DNA of 64,000 bases from Erwinia psidii (GCF_003846135.1 NZ_RHHM01000012.1:62001-126000); one strand, 5' to 3'. Shown: positions 42,579 to 51,520, counted from the first letter of the stretch. Numbers and translations: made by a program. The notes: generated from the letters alone by a model not told the origin.

Positions 42579-43580
42579 GTGCCAAAAATAAATAATAATG
42601 CTGTCTGCTATATCCTTCAGGATAAAGTATCTCACCAGGTAAAGAAAAAGTTATCTCATGTTGTTCAAAATATAATAAATGTAAGCGAATCGGCTTCTTT
42701 AATAAAGAAGTCTCCGAATTCATTGCAACAAAACAGGGGGGATATATCGGATAAGAAAAATAAAACGCATGAGCCTGGCAGTTCAAAGTTATCAAATCAA
42801 AAAAAATATGCAACAATCTCTGCGAAAGGCTGTAATCCTAATGGTTATTTTAATGAACTGAAAGAAAGGTTATTTTCAAGAAGAAATTCTTCAGAAGACA
42901 TTAACTTAATTCTTGAAGATCATTTCAAACCAACATGGTTTCAGGAGCTTATCAAGTCTAAAGTAACATACGCACAGGCGAAAACAGAGCGAATAGCTTT
43001 AGAAAAAAAAGAAGAAATAAGAATTGACATGGCACTTGCCGCCGAAAAAAAAGAAAAGGAAAAGATAGCGTTAGCAGAACAGGCAGAAGCTGAAAAAATC
43101 AGCATGATCATTGCAAACACGAAACGGGACGAAAAAGGTATTCCGATTCCGCCGCCACCGCCGCCTTTAACAAATACAACATCTTCATGGCAGGAAAAAC
43201 GTTCAGCTGATCCGAAAGCAACGTCTCGCTCAAAAGACGCATCGGTCTCAAAAGAGCGTCAAAATGCCGTGATTGAAGAGCTGAAATTGAAACTGAATAA
43301 AAGATCTTTCGCTCCACCTGTCTTCTCTGGAAAGGGTCTGAAACCATGGCAGCATGACCTTGTTAAGGCGGTGAAGCGACATGAAGAGACCAGGCCAGAG
43401 CGGGAAGCGGCAGAGAAAAAGGAAGAAGCAAGAGTCGCCAATGCGTTTGCAGCTGAAGCAGCAGAAAAAGAAAAAAAAGCGGCGGCAGAAAAAGCAGAAG
43501 CTGAAAGAATTAGCCAGGTTGTAGCGAATACGAAGCGCGATGATAACGGTATCCCGCTTCCCCCTCCTTTGCCTGGCTGA
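42579..43580 (+). CDS. Unrecognised Lys/Glu-rich protein with two repeats ending in polyproline
   Basis: I do not recognise this 333-residue protein. The first in-frame ATG comes only at codon 151, so the start must be GTG 42579 (GTAGGG upstream) or TTG 42546. Residues 1-85 are basic and low-complexity without a signal peptide or membrane helix. Two repeats follow (about 91-197 and 232-333). Each has an ELKxxL helix, a KPxW motif, a charged A/E/K coiled coil, the sequence ANTKRD..GIP and a proline run (PPPPPPL and PPPLPG). The gene is AT-rich at its 5' end, unlike its neighbours, and lies at a synteny junction. A secreted or host-directed protein, or an actin-binding-like protein, is possible but not shown. 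Confidence 0.75.
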   Translation: MPKINNNAVCYILQDKVSHQVKKKLSHVVQNIINVSESASLIKKSPNSLQQNRGDISDKKNKTHEPGSSKLSNQKKYATISAKGCNPNGYFNELKERLFSRRNSSEDINLILEDHFKPTWFQELIKSKVTYAQAKTERIALEKKEEIRIDMALAAEKKEKEKIALAEQAEAEKISMIIANTKRDEKGIPIPPPPPPLTNTTSSWQEKRSADPKATSRSKDASVSKERQNAVIEELKLKLNKRSFAPPVFSGKGLKPWQHDLVKAVKRHEETRPEREAAEKKEEARVANAFAAEAAEKEKKAAAEKAEAERISQVVANTKRDDNGIPLPPPLPG

Positions 43581-43600
43581 TGGGATAAATTAAATAACCT

Positions 43601-43665
43601 GGTGTACAGTAAGTGTTAGCGATGTTGTTTTAACTGTGCTTTGGTCATCGCCTTTGCTGTACACC
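43601..43665. repeat. 65-base nested inverted repeat after the repeat-protein gene
   Basis: GGTGTACAG (43601-43609) pairs exactly with CTGTACACC (43657-43665). Inside, GCGATG (43619-43624) pairs with CATCGC (43646-43651). The result is a long hairpin in the 178-base gap between two convergent genes. It has no T tail, so it may be a 3'-UTR structure, small RNA or remnant of a mobile repeat. Confidence 0.5.
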
Positions 43666-43758
43666 GTCTTACCAGCGTGGTTAATGTCTCCTGCACTGAT
43701 GAGTGTTCTCTGATATTCAGACTCAGTTGGCCGGCATGTGGGATATCCGGTTGGTAGC

Positions 43759-44235
43759 TTAACCGGATATCTGGCGTAGGTAGTGAATAGTCTGATTGCT
43801 ACTTCCTCGCCAGGGCAGCGAGGGATCCTTCAGCGCCTGAACGAACCGGCCATCCACCAGGACATTAATTTGTGCCACCACCGACTGTTGTGGCGCGCTA
43901 AGCTCTTCCAGCCGGTAGCCTGTCCATAGCCAGATATCCTTTCCCGGACAGTCATGCCGCACACGCTTCACCAGTCTCAGCACGTCTGCCACGTTGGCAG
44001 GATGCAATGGATCGCCTCCCGATAGCGACAGGCCCTGACGGGGGATACGTGTGTCGTTGAGATCGGCAATCAGCTGCTCTTCCTGCTGTACAGTGAAGGG
44101 GTGGCCTGATGACAGCCGCCAGGTGCTTTTGTTATAGCACCCAACACACTGATGTTCACAACCTGCGACAAACAGAGTACAGCGTGTGCCGGGGCCATTA
44201 ACGATATCGACCGGATAGTACTGGTGAATGTTCAC
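43759..44235 (-). CDS. nrdG: Anaerobic ribonucleoside-triphosphate reductase activating protein NrdG
   Basis: NrdG is a radical-SAM enzyme that makes the glycyl radical on NrdD. The CxxxCxxC cluster motif is present as CEHQCVGCYN (about residues 26-35), followed by LSGGDPLHP. The 158-residue length is close to E. coli (154). It lies 5 bases after nrdD. Its stop codon falls within an 11-bp perfect hairpin (GATATCCGGTT at 43742-43752 with AACCGGATATC at 43761-43771), which probably stabilises or ends the transcript. Confidence 0.96.
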   Translation of the reverse strand: MNIHQYYPVDIVNGPGTRCTLFVAGCEHQCVGCYNKSTWRLSSGHPFTVQQEEQLIADLNDTRIPRQGLSLSGGDPLHPANVADVLRLVKRVRHDCPGKDIWLWTGYRLEELSAPQQSVVAQINVLVDGRFVQALKDPSLPWRGSSNQTIHYLRQISG

Positions 44236-44240
44236 CCCGG

Positions 44241-46370
44241 TTACCCTGCTGCCATATGTTTGACGCGGCGCTTCACTTCTTCCTGTTTACCCGCGTTGAA
44301 GGGGCGTGCATCAGGACTACCCAGATAGCCGCACACCCTGCGTGTTACCGATACCTGCGATGGCTCATGGTTGCCGCATTTCGGGCAGGTAAACCCTTTG
44401 CTGGTACAGGAGAATTCGCCGGTGAAGCCGCAATCGTAGCACTCATCAATCGGCGTGTTGGTGCCGTAATAAGGCACGCGGCTGTAGCTGTAATCCCAGA
44501 CATCCTCCAGTGCTTTCAGGTTGTGCTGGATATTTGGATATTCGCCGTAGCAAATAAAGCCGCCATTGGCGATGGTGGGATAGGCCGCCTCAAAGTCGAT
44601 TTTGTCATAAGGGTTAACCTTCTTCTCCACATCAAGGTGGAAGCTGTTGGTGTAGTAGCTTTTGTCCGTCACGCCACTGACGATACCAAACTCGGCGGTA
44701 TCCAGCCGGCAAAAGCGGTCGCACAGGTTTTCGCTTGGTGTGCTGTAAAGACTGAAACCATAACCGGTTTCTTCTTTCCATGTATCCACTGCCTCACGCA
44801 GGCGTGCAACAATCGCCAGTGCCTTCTCCCGCAGCTTTTCATCATCATAAAGGTGTGTTTTTCCACCGCTCAGGGCATTGATGGTTTCGTGAATACCGAT
44901 GTAGCCCAGTGAAACAGAGGCACGACCGTTGCGGAAAATATCCGCGACCTTGTCATCCGCCTGCAGACGTACACCGCAGGCACCTTCCATATACAGGATA
45001 GGTGCGACGCGGGCTTTAATATTTTCCAGTCGGGCGATGCGGGTCATCAGTGCTTTCTTTGCCAGCAACAGACGTTGATCGAGCCGATCCCAGAATGCGG
45101 CCTCATCGCCTTTTGCCTCCAGTGCGATACGCGGCAGATTGATACTGATAACGCCAATATTATTGCGTCCCTCATGCACCAGCCTGCCATTTTCTTCCCA
45201 TGGGCCAAGAAAGCTACGGCAACCCATAGGTGTCTTGAATGACCCGGTGACTTTCACCACCTGTTCATAGTTGAGGATATCGGGATACATCCTTTTGCTG
45301 GCACACTCCAGCGCCAGTTGTTTAATGTCGTAATTGGCGTCGGCTGGTGAGCGATTCAGCCCTTCTTTAATGGCAAACACCAGTTTTGGAAACACTGCCG
45401 TTTTATGATTTTTTCCAAGGCCCACAATACGGTTGCGCAGAATGGATTGCTGTACCAGACGTGCAGCCCAACTGGTGCCCAGACCAAAGCCAAAGGTAAC
45501 AAAGGGGGTTTGCCCGTTGGCGGTGTGCAGCGTATTCACCTCATATTCCAGCGACTGGAATGCATCAAAACACTCTTTCTCAGTACAGCTACGGGCATAG
45601 GCTTCAGCCTCGGTAATGTGCCATTTCAGTGCGGTCTGGCGGTGTTTTTCCAGACTGGCCTCAACAAACGGCGACAGCACTTCATCAATGCGGTTAATCG
45701 TGGTGCCGCCATAAATATGGCTGGCGACCTGGGCAATAATCTGAGCCGTTACCGCCGTGGCGGTTAAAATTGACTTTGGCGGTTCGATTTCCGCATTACC
45801 CATTTTGAAACCACGCGTCAGCATGCCTTTCAGGTCGATCAACATGCAGTTGAACATCGGGAAAAACGGAGAATAGTCGAGATCGTGATAGTGAATTTCG
45901 CCGCGTTCGTGCGCTTTAACGACATCACGCGGTAAAATATGCCGGGTGGCGTAATGTCTGGCGACAATCCCAGCCAGCAGATCACGTTGAGTGGGAATAA
46001 CTTTGCTGTCTTTGTTGGCATTCTCGTTCAACAGCGCCGGATTGGTCTGTTCGACCAGCCCCTGGATCTCTTTATTCAGCTTGCCACGCAGTTCGCGAGC
46101 CACGTCCCGGTCATGGCGGTATTCTATGTAAGTTCGTGCCAGCTCAGGGTAGGGCCCTGCCATCAGTGCATTCTCCACGGTTTTTTGAATATCGTGGATA
46201 TCAAGCCGTTCCTGCATTTGCAACCGCTGGCAAATCTGACGGGTCACCTCAGTGCAGTAATCATCGTCCTCAGTACCCGCCGCGCGGGATGCGCCTTTAA
46301 TCGCGTCCAGAATTCGTGTTTCATTAAAGGCGACCTTACAGCCGTCTCGCTTTATTACCATTGACACCAT
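44241..46370 (-). CDS. nrdD: Anaerobic ribonucleoside-triphosphate reductase NrdD
   Basis: NrdD reduces ribonucleoside triphosphates to dNTPs in the absence of oxygen. It has an N-terminal ATP cone (VIKRDGCKVAFNETRI), the catalytic barrel, the zinc site CYDCGFTGEF...CPKCGNH, and the glycyl-radical loop RRVCGYLGSPDARPFN near the C-terminus. ATGs at 46379, 46370 and 46361 are possible; 46370 is chosen because GGGA precedes it by 8 bases (709 residues). NrdR boxes lie immediately upstream. Confidence 0.95.
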   Translation of the reverse strand: MVSMVIKRDGCKVAFNETRILDAIKGASRAAGTEDDDYCTEVTRQICQRLQMQERLDIHDIQKTVENALMAGPYPELARTYIEYRHDRDVARELRGKLNKEIQGLVEQTNPALLNENANKDSKVIPTQRDLLAGIVARHYATRHILPRDVVKAHERGEIHYHDLDYSPFFPMFNCMLIDLKGMLTRGFKMGNAEIEPPKSILTATAVTAQIIAQVASHIYGGTTINRIDEVLSPFVEASLEKHRQTALKWHITEAEAYARSCTEKECFDAFQSLEYEVNTLHTANGQTPFVTFGFGLGTSWAARLVQQSILRNRIVGLGKNHKTAVFPKLVFAIKEGLNRSPADANYDIKQLALECASKRMYPDILNYEQVVKVTGSFKTPMGCRSFLGPWEENGRLVHEGRNNIGVISINLPRIALEAKGDEAAFWDRLDQRLLLAKKALMTRIARLENIKARVAPILYMEGACGVRLQADDKVADIFRNGRASVSLGYIGIHETINALSGGKTHLYDDEKLREKALAIVARLREAVDTWKEETGYGFSLYSTPSENLCDRFCRLDTAEFGIVSGVTDKSYYTNSFHLDVEKKVNPYDKIDFEAAYPTIANGGFICYGEYPNIQHNLKALEDVWDYSYSRVPYYGTNTPIDECYDCGFTGEFSCTSKGFTCPKCGNHEPSQVSVTRRVCGYLGSPDARPFNAGKQEEVKRRVKHMAAG

Positions 46371-46385
46371 TATCGCCATCCCGGA

Positions 46386-46432
46386 TTACTATATGTAGAA
46401 TTTATTTTTATATTAAACGCTATATGTTGTGT
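46386..46432 (-). promoter_or_regulatory. Pair of NrdR boxes upstream of nrdD
   Basis: Two similar palindromic sites, TTACTATATGTAGAAT (46386-46401) and ACGCTATATGTTGTGT (46417-46432), match the NrdR consensus ACACwATATATwGTGT. Their cores start 31 bases apart, three helical turns, the spacing expected for cooperative NrdR binding. The first box is very close to the nrdD start, so repression of nrdDG by NrdR is likely. Confidence 0.75.
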
Positions 46433-46635
46433 TTATTCCTGGTATAACCGCAGCTTTATTGACCTGAAGCAAAGATTGAAAAACGATGGTGTAAAATTAG
46501 TCACCCATACTGGCAGTAATTTTTTTGTCTGCTATTGGGCGCGGCGAGGTTGCATTCCCTGTTGTGGGTTCCCTATTATGGCCTGTTACGCAGAGCGCTT
46601 ACGCCTGTGCTCTGGCTATCTCAGGATACTGTCTG

Positions 46636-49212
46636 ATGCCTTCTGTGACGTACAATGAAAAACAGATCAATCGCTGGATTGGTACGCGTACCGTCGCCAG
46701 AGCACAAGAGCTGGTGGCAAAAGCGCAGAATATTCAGTGGCAAAATAATCTGTTGACCGGTGAGGTTCCTGGAAGACAAATTGAACCTTTTCAGGTTATG
46801 GTGCATTTCAGCCTGCCACAGGGGAAGTTGCACGCCAGTGGCGAATGTACCTGCCCGGTCAGAAATAATTGTCGCCACGTTGCGGCCGTTATGCTGGCTT
46901 ATTTGCAACGGCATTCGGTAAGCCTGGCGGAAAAACACGTTGCAAAACTCCCCGGTGTTAAACCGGTTCCCACCTTACGGCTGGAATCCCGCGCAAAGTT
47001 TGTCAGTGGCTTTGGGCGCTATGGCCATCGGCAGAAACGGTTAGACTTTGCATCCGTCCATTTTGACTATGGCAGCGTCAGCGTGGCGGCCGGTAGCAGC
47101 GGCGAGCGTTTTGCCGACCGGCAGGGCACGCTGTTTCATATTGAACGGCGGTTGGAGTTGGAGCAGAACTGGCTACGTGAGCTTAACGAAGCCGGTTTGC
47201 GAAGCGTCTCGTCAGGCCACATCTATACCCCAGCGTCATCTCCGCTGCCGCCCGTTATCTTTGCCCCGGAATCCCCCGCGCAATGGCGTGATTTCATGCG
47301 ACTGACGTTGCCTGAACTTGGCAGGCGCGGCTGGAAGGTGAGTACCGATGATGACTTCACCTGGAACGTTGTCGGGCTGGACAGTATCGACGGACGCGTA
47401 ACGCAGGGCAGCGACGGCTGGTTTACGCTTGAGATGGATGCTCGCGTTGGCCGTCGCCAGGTTGCACTCCAGCCGCTGTTGGCCGGGTTGTTGCAGAAAG
47501 ATCATCGCTGGCAGTCCGGCAATCTTTCTGTCATTCCTGATGGGGAGGTCATCGAATTGCGCAGCGAGCGTAACGAGCGATTTCACATCACTGCCGATCG
47601 TCTGAAGGCCGTCGTCGCGAACCTGGCCGATATTTTTGCCGGGGATGTCAGGGCACCGCTAATGATTGCGCCTTATGAAGTGGGCAGATTAATTGCCCTC
47701 AGCGATACCGGTGACTGGCAGTTTCAGGGAGAGGGCGGTGCCTGTCAGCTCGTCAGTTGCTTACGTTCAGGCGAAGGGATCGCTGCGGTAAAACCTCCGA
47801 AAGGTTTGCAGGCCGAGCTGCGGGACTACCAGCGGCTGGGCCTGAACTGGATGCAGTTTTTACGGGCGCAGAATCTGTCCGGTGTGCTGGCTGATGATAT
47901 GGGATTGGGTAAAACGGTTCAGACGCTGGCCCACCTTTTGCTTGAAAAGGAAGCGGGGCGACTTGATCGTCCGGTGCTGATCGTGGTGCCCACCACGCTG
48001 GTCTATAACTGGATGCAGGAAGCTGGTCATTTTGCGCCGACCCTGAGCGTGCTGGCCCTGACCGGCCCACAGCGTAAAGATTTTTATCACCATATCGGGC
48101 AGTACGATGTGGTGCTGACCACCTATTCTTTATTGTGGCGCGACCAGCCCCAGTTGCTCAGCCACAGCTACCATTTACTGATCCTTGATGAAGCGCAATA
48201 TGTTAAAAACAGCGCTTCCCGCGCCTCTTCAGTGATCCGGGCGCTCAAGTCACGTCACCGGCTCTGTCTGACCGGAACGCCGCTGGAAAATCATCTTGGT
48301 GAGCTGTGGTCGCAGTTCGACTTCCTGCTGCCGGGCTTCCTGGGAAATGAAAAACAGTTTACTCAGGAGTGGCGTATTCCGATTGAGCGCAACGGTGACC
48401 TGGTGCGGCGTGAGTTGCTCTCGCGCCGGATACGGCCATTTATGTTGCGTCGGCGTAAGCAGGATGTGGCGAAAGAGCTGCCGCCAAAAAACACCATCAT
48501 CCGTTCTGTACGGCTGGAAGATACTCAGCTTGCGCTGTATGAATCGGTTCGCAGTGCCATGCAGGACCGGGTAAAACTGGCGGTGGAACAGCAGGGCGCT
48601 GGCCGCAGTCATCTGCTGGTACTGGATGCGCTGCTGAAGCTACGGCAAATATGCTGCGATCCCCGGTTGATTAAAACCGATAACGTACTGGGTGCAACAC
48701 CGTCAGCCAAACTGACGTTGCTGCGTGAGATGCTCAACGATCTGCTGGCCGACGATCGCCATATTCTGATTTTCTCGCAGTTCACCACCATGCTGACGCT
48801 GATTGCCGACGAGTTGCGAAAAGCAGGCATCCCCTTTGTCACCTTAACCGGTAGCACCCGCGATCGAACGGCACCGGTGCAGCGTTTTCAGAATGGGGAA
48901 GTGCCGGTATTTTTGATTAGTCTGAAAGCAGGCGGCGTCGGCCTGAATCTGACGGCAGCGGATACGGTGATCCACTACGATCCCTGGTGGAATCCGGCCG
49001 CAGAAAATCAGGCAACCGACCGCGCCTGGCGACTGGGGCAGGATAAGCCGGTCTTTGTTTACAAACTGATTGCAGCAGGCACGATTGAAGAAAAAATCGT
49101 GGCGCTACAACAGCAGAAAGCCGAGCTGGCAGAGGGTATTTTGCAGGATGAACTGAGTGATACCACCCTGTTCAGCAGTGATGAACTTGCGATGTTATTC
49201 GATCCGCTGTAA
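46636..49212 (+). CDS. SWIM zinc-finger SNF2-family helicase
   Basis: This is a bacterial Swi2/Snf2 ATPase of 858 residues. An N-terminal SWIM zinc finger has ligands Cys71, Cys73, Cys79 and His81 (ECTCPVRNNCRH). After a ~330-residue middle region comes the helicase core: motif I DDMGLGKTVQT, motif II LILDEAQYVKN, motif III LTGTPLENHLGELWSQFDFL, then motif V GLNLTAADTVIHYDPWWNPA and motif VI QATDRAWRLGQ. Start: ATG 46636 with AGGA 10 bases upstream; a longer frame to 46525 is not family-like. Its partner or substrate is unknown. It is divergent from nrdD and convergent with treC, positions where E. coli has nothing between the two. Confidence 0.9.
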   Translation: MPSVTYNEKQINRWIGTRTVARAQELVAKAQNIQWQNNLLTGEVPGRQIEPFQVMVHFSLPQGKLHASGECTCPVRNNCRHVAAVMLAYLQRHSVSLAEKHVAKLPGVKPVPTLRLESRAKFVSGFGRYGHRQKRLDFASVHFDYGSVSVAAGSSGERFADRQGTLFHIERRLELEQNWLRELNEAGLRSVSSGHIYTPASSPLPPVIFAPESPAQWRDFMRLTLPELGRRGWKVSTDDDFTWNVVGLDSIDGRVTQGSDGWFTLEMDARVGRRQVALQPLLAGLLQKDHRWQSGNLSVIPDGEVIELRSERNERFHITADRLKAVVANLADIFAGDVRAPLMIAPYEVGRLIALSDTGDWQFQGEGGACQLVSCLRSGEGIAAVKPPKGLQAELRDYQRLGLNWMQFLRAQNLSGVLADDMGLGKTVQTLAHLLLEKEAGRLDRPVLIVVPTTLVYNWMQEAGHFAPTLSVLALTGPQRKDFYHHIGQYDVVLTTYSLLWRDQPQLLSHSYHLLILDEAQYVKNSASRASSVIRALKSRHRLCLTGTPLENHLGELWSQFDFLLPGFLGNEKQFTQEWRIPIERNGDLVRRELLSRRIRPFMLRRRKQDVAKELPPKNTIIRSVRLEDTQLALYESVRSAMQDRVKLAVEQQGAGRSHLLVLDALLKLRQICCDPRLIKTDNVLGATPSAKLTLLREMLNDLLADDRHILIFSQFTTMLTLIADELRKAGIPFVTLTGSTRDRTAPVQRFQNGEVPVFLISLKAGGVGLNLTAADTVIHYDPWWNPAAENQATDRAWRLGQDKPVFVYKLIAAGTIEEKIVALQQQKAELAEGILQDELSDTTLFSSDELAMLFDPL

Positions 49213-49219
49213 CGCCCCT

Positions 49220-50878
49220 TTATTGCTTCTGATACCACCAGACAGCTTCCCAGGGGCGAAGCATCACTTCTCCTGGCGTAACGTGGGCGTCCTGATAGTT
49301 ACTTATCAGCACTTCCCACTCGCCGTGGTATGCCGACGGATGCCACACCTGGGTTTCCGGGCTGAAATTGGCAGCAACCACTAAAGTTTCCTGCTGATAG
49401 CGGCGACAGTAGCACCACAAATGAGTGTGTTCTGGCAACAGATCGAGATAATCGCCCCACGTCAGTATCGGATAATGCTTACGCAGCTGTATTAGCCGTT
49501 GGTAGGCATAAAACACCGAGTGCTTATCTGCCAGAGCCGCCTGTGCATTGATGGTTTCCAGGTTGTCGCACATACCGATCCACGGTGTGCCGGTGGTAAA
49601 ACCACCGTTTTCTCCATCATGCCATGGCATGGGTGTTCGGCCATTGTCTCGCGACTTGCTGGCAAGGATCACCAGCAAATTATCGCTGTTGTGTCCCTGC
49701 GAGCGTAGCTCTGCAAACATGTTGTGGCTCTCAATATCCCGGTAATCAATGATGCGGGTAAAGTGGGGATTGGTCATTCCCAGCTCCTCGCCCTGAAAAA
49801 TATAAGGCGTCCCCTGCATTCCGTGCAGCACCATCGCCAGCATTTTGGCCGATGGCACCCGATATTCCCCTTCATCGCCCCAGCGGGATACCACCCTTGG
49901 TTGGTCGTGATTACACCAGAACAGCGCATTCCATGCCTGATTGTGCATTCCCCGCTGCCAGTGGGTGAAAATCGCTTTCTGGGCGACCAGATCAAGCGGG
50001 GTCAGTGTCCATTTCTGACCGTTATAAAAATCCACTTCAACATGGTCGAAACTAAAGACCATCGACAGTTCTTCGCCATTCAGATTGCCGTAACGCTGGC
50101 AGTGTTCAAGCGTTGCGGAGGACATTTCACCTACCGTCATCAGTCCACGCGGGCGAAAGACATCGCGGCTCATCTCCTGCATATATTCATGGATCCGCGG
50201 CCCATCGGTGTAGAGTCGTAATCCGTCGCCGCCGGGATCGTCAGGAAAATCCTGCCGTTTAGAGACCAGATTAACCACATCCAGTCGCAGCCCGTCGATC
50301 CCCCGATCTGCCCAGAAGTTAACGATCTGCTTTAGCTCTGCACGCAGGTTCTCATTCTCCCAGTTGAGATCGGCCTGTTCCGGTGCCCACAGATGCATAT
50401 AGTACTGACTGCTCTCGGGATGCCAACGCCAGGCGCTACCACCAAATTTCGACAGCCAGTTATTCGGCGGACCGGCTGGCGTTGCATCGCGCCAGATATA
50501 GTAAGAACGGTAAGGGCTGTCGGGATCCAGCGCCTCATGAAACCAGTGATGCTGCGTTGAACTGTGATTGAACACCATATCCAGAATCAGCCGCATCCCG
50601 CGTTTATGCGTTTCTGCCACCAGATTATCGAAGTCGGTAAGGGTGCCGAACTGCGGGTCAATGGCGGTATAGTTCGCTACGTCGTAGCCATTATCCACCT
50701 GGGGCGAAAGATAAAATGGTGTCAGCCAGAGGGCGTCCACACCCAGCTCTTTAAGGTAGTCCAGATGTTGGATGACCCCCGCCAGATCGCCGCTACCGCT
50801 TCCGGTCGTGTCCTGAAAGCTCTTGGGATAAATTTGATAGATAACGCCGTTTTGCCACCACGGGGGAAGTTTGGTCAT
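49220..50878 (-). CDS. treC: Trehalose-6-phosphate hydrolase TreC
   Basis: TreC splits trehalose 6-phosphate to glucose and glucose 6-phosphate in the cytoplasm. It is a GH13 enzyme of 552 residues. Family marks are WWQNGVIYQIYPKSFQDTTGSG at the start, DMVFNHSS, GLRLDVVN (nucleophile Asp), VGEMSS (acid/base Glu) and CNHDQPR. In E. coli treC follows treB (the PTS permease) and treR; neither is next to it here, so trehalose uptake must be encoded elsewhere. Confidence 0.95.
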   Translation of the reverse strand: MTKLPPWWQNGVIYQIYPKSFQDTTGSGSGDLAGVIQHLDYLKELGVDALWLTPFYLSPQVDNGYDVANYTAIDPQFGTLTDFDNLVAETHKRGMRLILDMVFNHSSTQHHWFHEALDPDSPYRSYYIWRDATPAGPPNNWLSKFGGSAWRWHPESSQYYMHLWAPEQADLNWENENLRAELKQIVNFWADRGIDGLRLDVVNLVSKRQDFPDDPGGDGLRLYTDGPRIHEYMQEMSRDVFRPRGLMTVGEMSSATLEHCQRYGNLNGEELSMVFSFDHVEVDFYNGQKWTLTPLDLVAQKAIFTHWQRGMHNQAWNALFWCNHDQPRVVSRWGDEGEYRVPSAKMLAMVLHGMQGTPYIFQGEELGMTNPHFTRIIDYRDIESHNMFAELRSQGHNSDNLLVILASKSRDNGRTPMPWHDGENGGFTTGTPWIGMCDNLETINAQAALADKHSVFYAYQRLIQLRKHYPILTWGDYLDLLPEHTHLWCYCRRYQQETLVVAANFSPETQVWHPSAYHGEWEVLISNYQDAHVTPGEVMLRPWEAVWWYQKQ

Positions 50879-51060
50879 TGCTCAGTCCTGGTTATCAGGT
50901 GAAAAGATATAGGTATTGAATTAAGGCTGGCTTTTTTCTTCTTGTATAAGATTAGCCATTAACGGGCAGGGTGAAATGGTCTGAGCGACAGGAAAGGTGA
51001 AAAAATTTTCCAGGGGGATGGGATAAAACGGATGTTCGGGCAGTGAACCGGCACATTGCG

Positions 51061-51084
51061 CACCTCTCCCGAACGGGAGAGGTG
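51061..51084 (-). terminator. Strong hairpin just after ridA
   Basis: CACCTCTCCC and GGGAGAGGTG form a perfect 10-bp stem with a 4-base loop, beginning 6 bases past the ridA stop. There is no T run on the minus strand, so it may stabilise the 3' end or assist factor-dependent ending. Confidence 0.5.
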
Positions 51085-51090
51085 ACGATG

Positions 51091-51477
51091 TTAGCGACGA
51101 ACGGCGATCGCCTCGATTTCGATTTTTACGTCTTTTGGCAGACGAGCCACTTCCACACAGGAGCGGGCCGGGAAGCTGGCGTTATGTTCGGTGAAAAAGG
51201 CTTCATAGGCGGCATTGACGGTAGCGAAATCGTTTAAATCCTTCACAAAAACGGTGGTTTTGACGATATCGCTGACTTTCAGTCCGGCAGCTTCGACAAT
51301 GGCTTTCACATTGGCAAGTGACTGGCGGGCCTGAGCGGTCACGTCGTCGGCAACCGCACCGGTTGCAGGATCGACCGGAATTTGACCGGACGTAATAATC
51401 ATGCTGCCCAGATCAACGCCCTGTACGTAGGGACCAATAGCAGCAGGGGCATTTTCAGTGCTGATTTCGCGAGACAT
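51091..51477 (-). CDS. ridA: 2-iminobutanoate/2-iminopropanoate deaminase RidA
   Basis: RidA hydrolyses reactive enamine/imine intermediates made by PLP enzymes such as IlvA. The 128-residue protein has the YjgF/YER057c/UK114 signature PARSCVEVARLPKDVKIEIEAIA, with the catalytic Arg, and the motif GPYVQGVDLGSMIITSGQIP. It follows pyrI on the same strand, as in E. coli. Confidence 0.97.
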   Translation of the reverse strand: MSREISTENAPAAIGPYVQGVDLGSMIITSGQIPVDPATGAVADDVTAQARQSLANVKAIVEAAGLKVSDIVKTTVFVKDLNDFATVNAAYEAFFTEHNASFPARSCVEVARLPKDVKIEIEAIAVRR

Positions 51478-51520
51478 AATTTCTCCAGATTAACAGGGAA
51501 AGTGGCGCAGGCATGTTCGT

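Noticed and set aside
42579-43580. Calling the repeat protein an actin nucleator
   Set aside because: The helix-polyproline pattern is suggestive, but a true WH2 LKKT/V motif is not visible, so no function is assigned.
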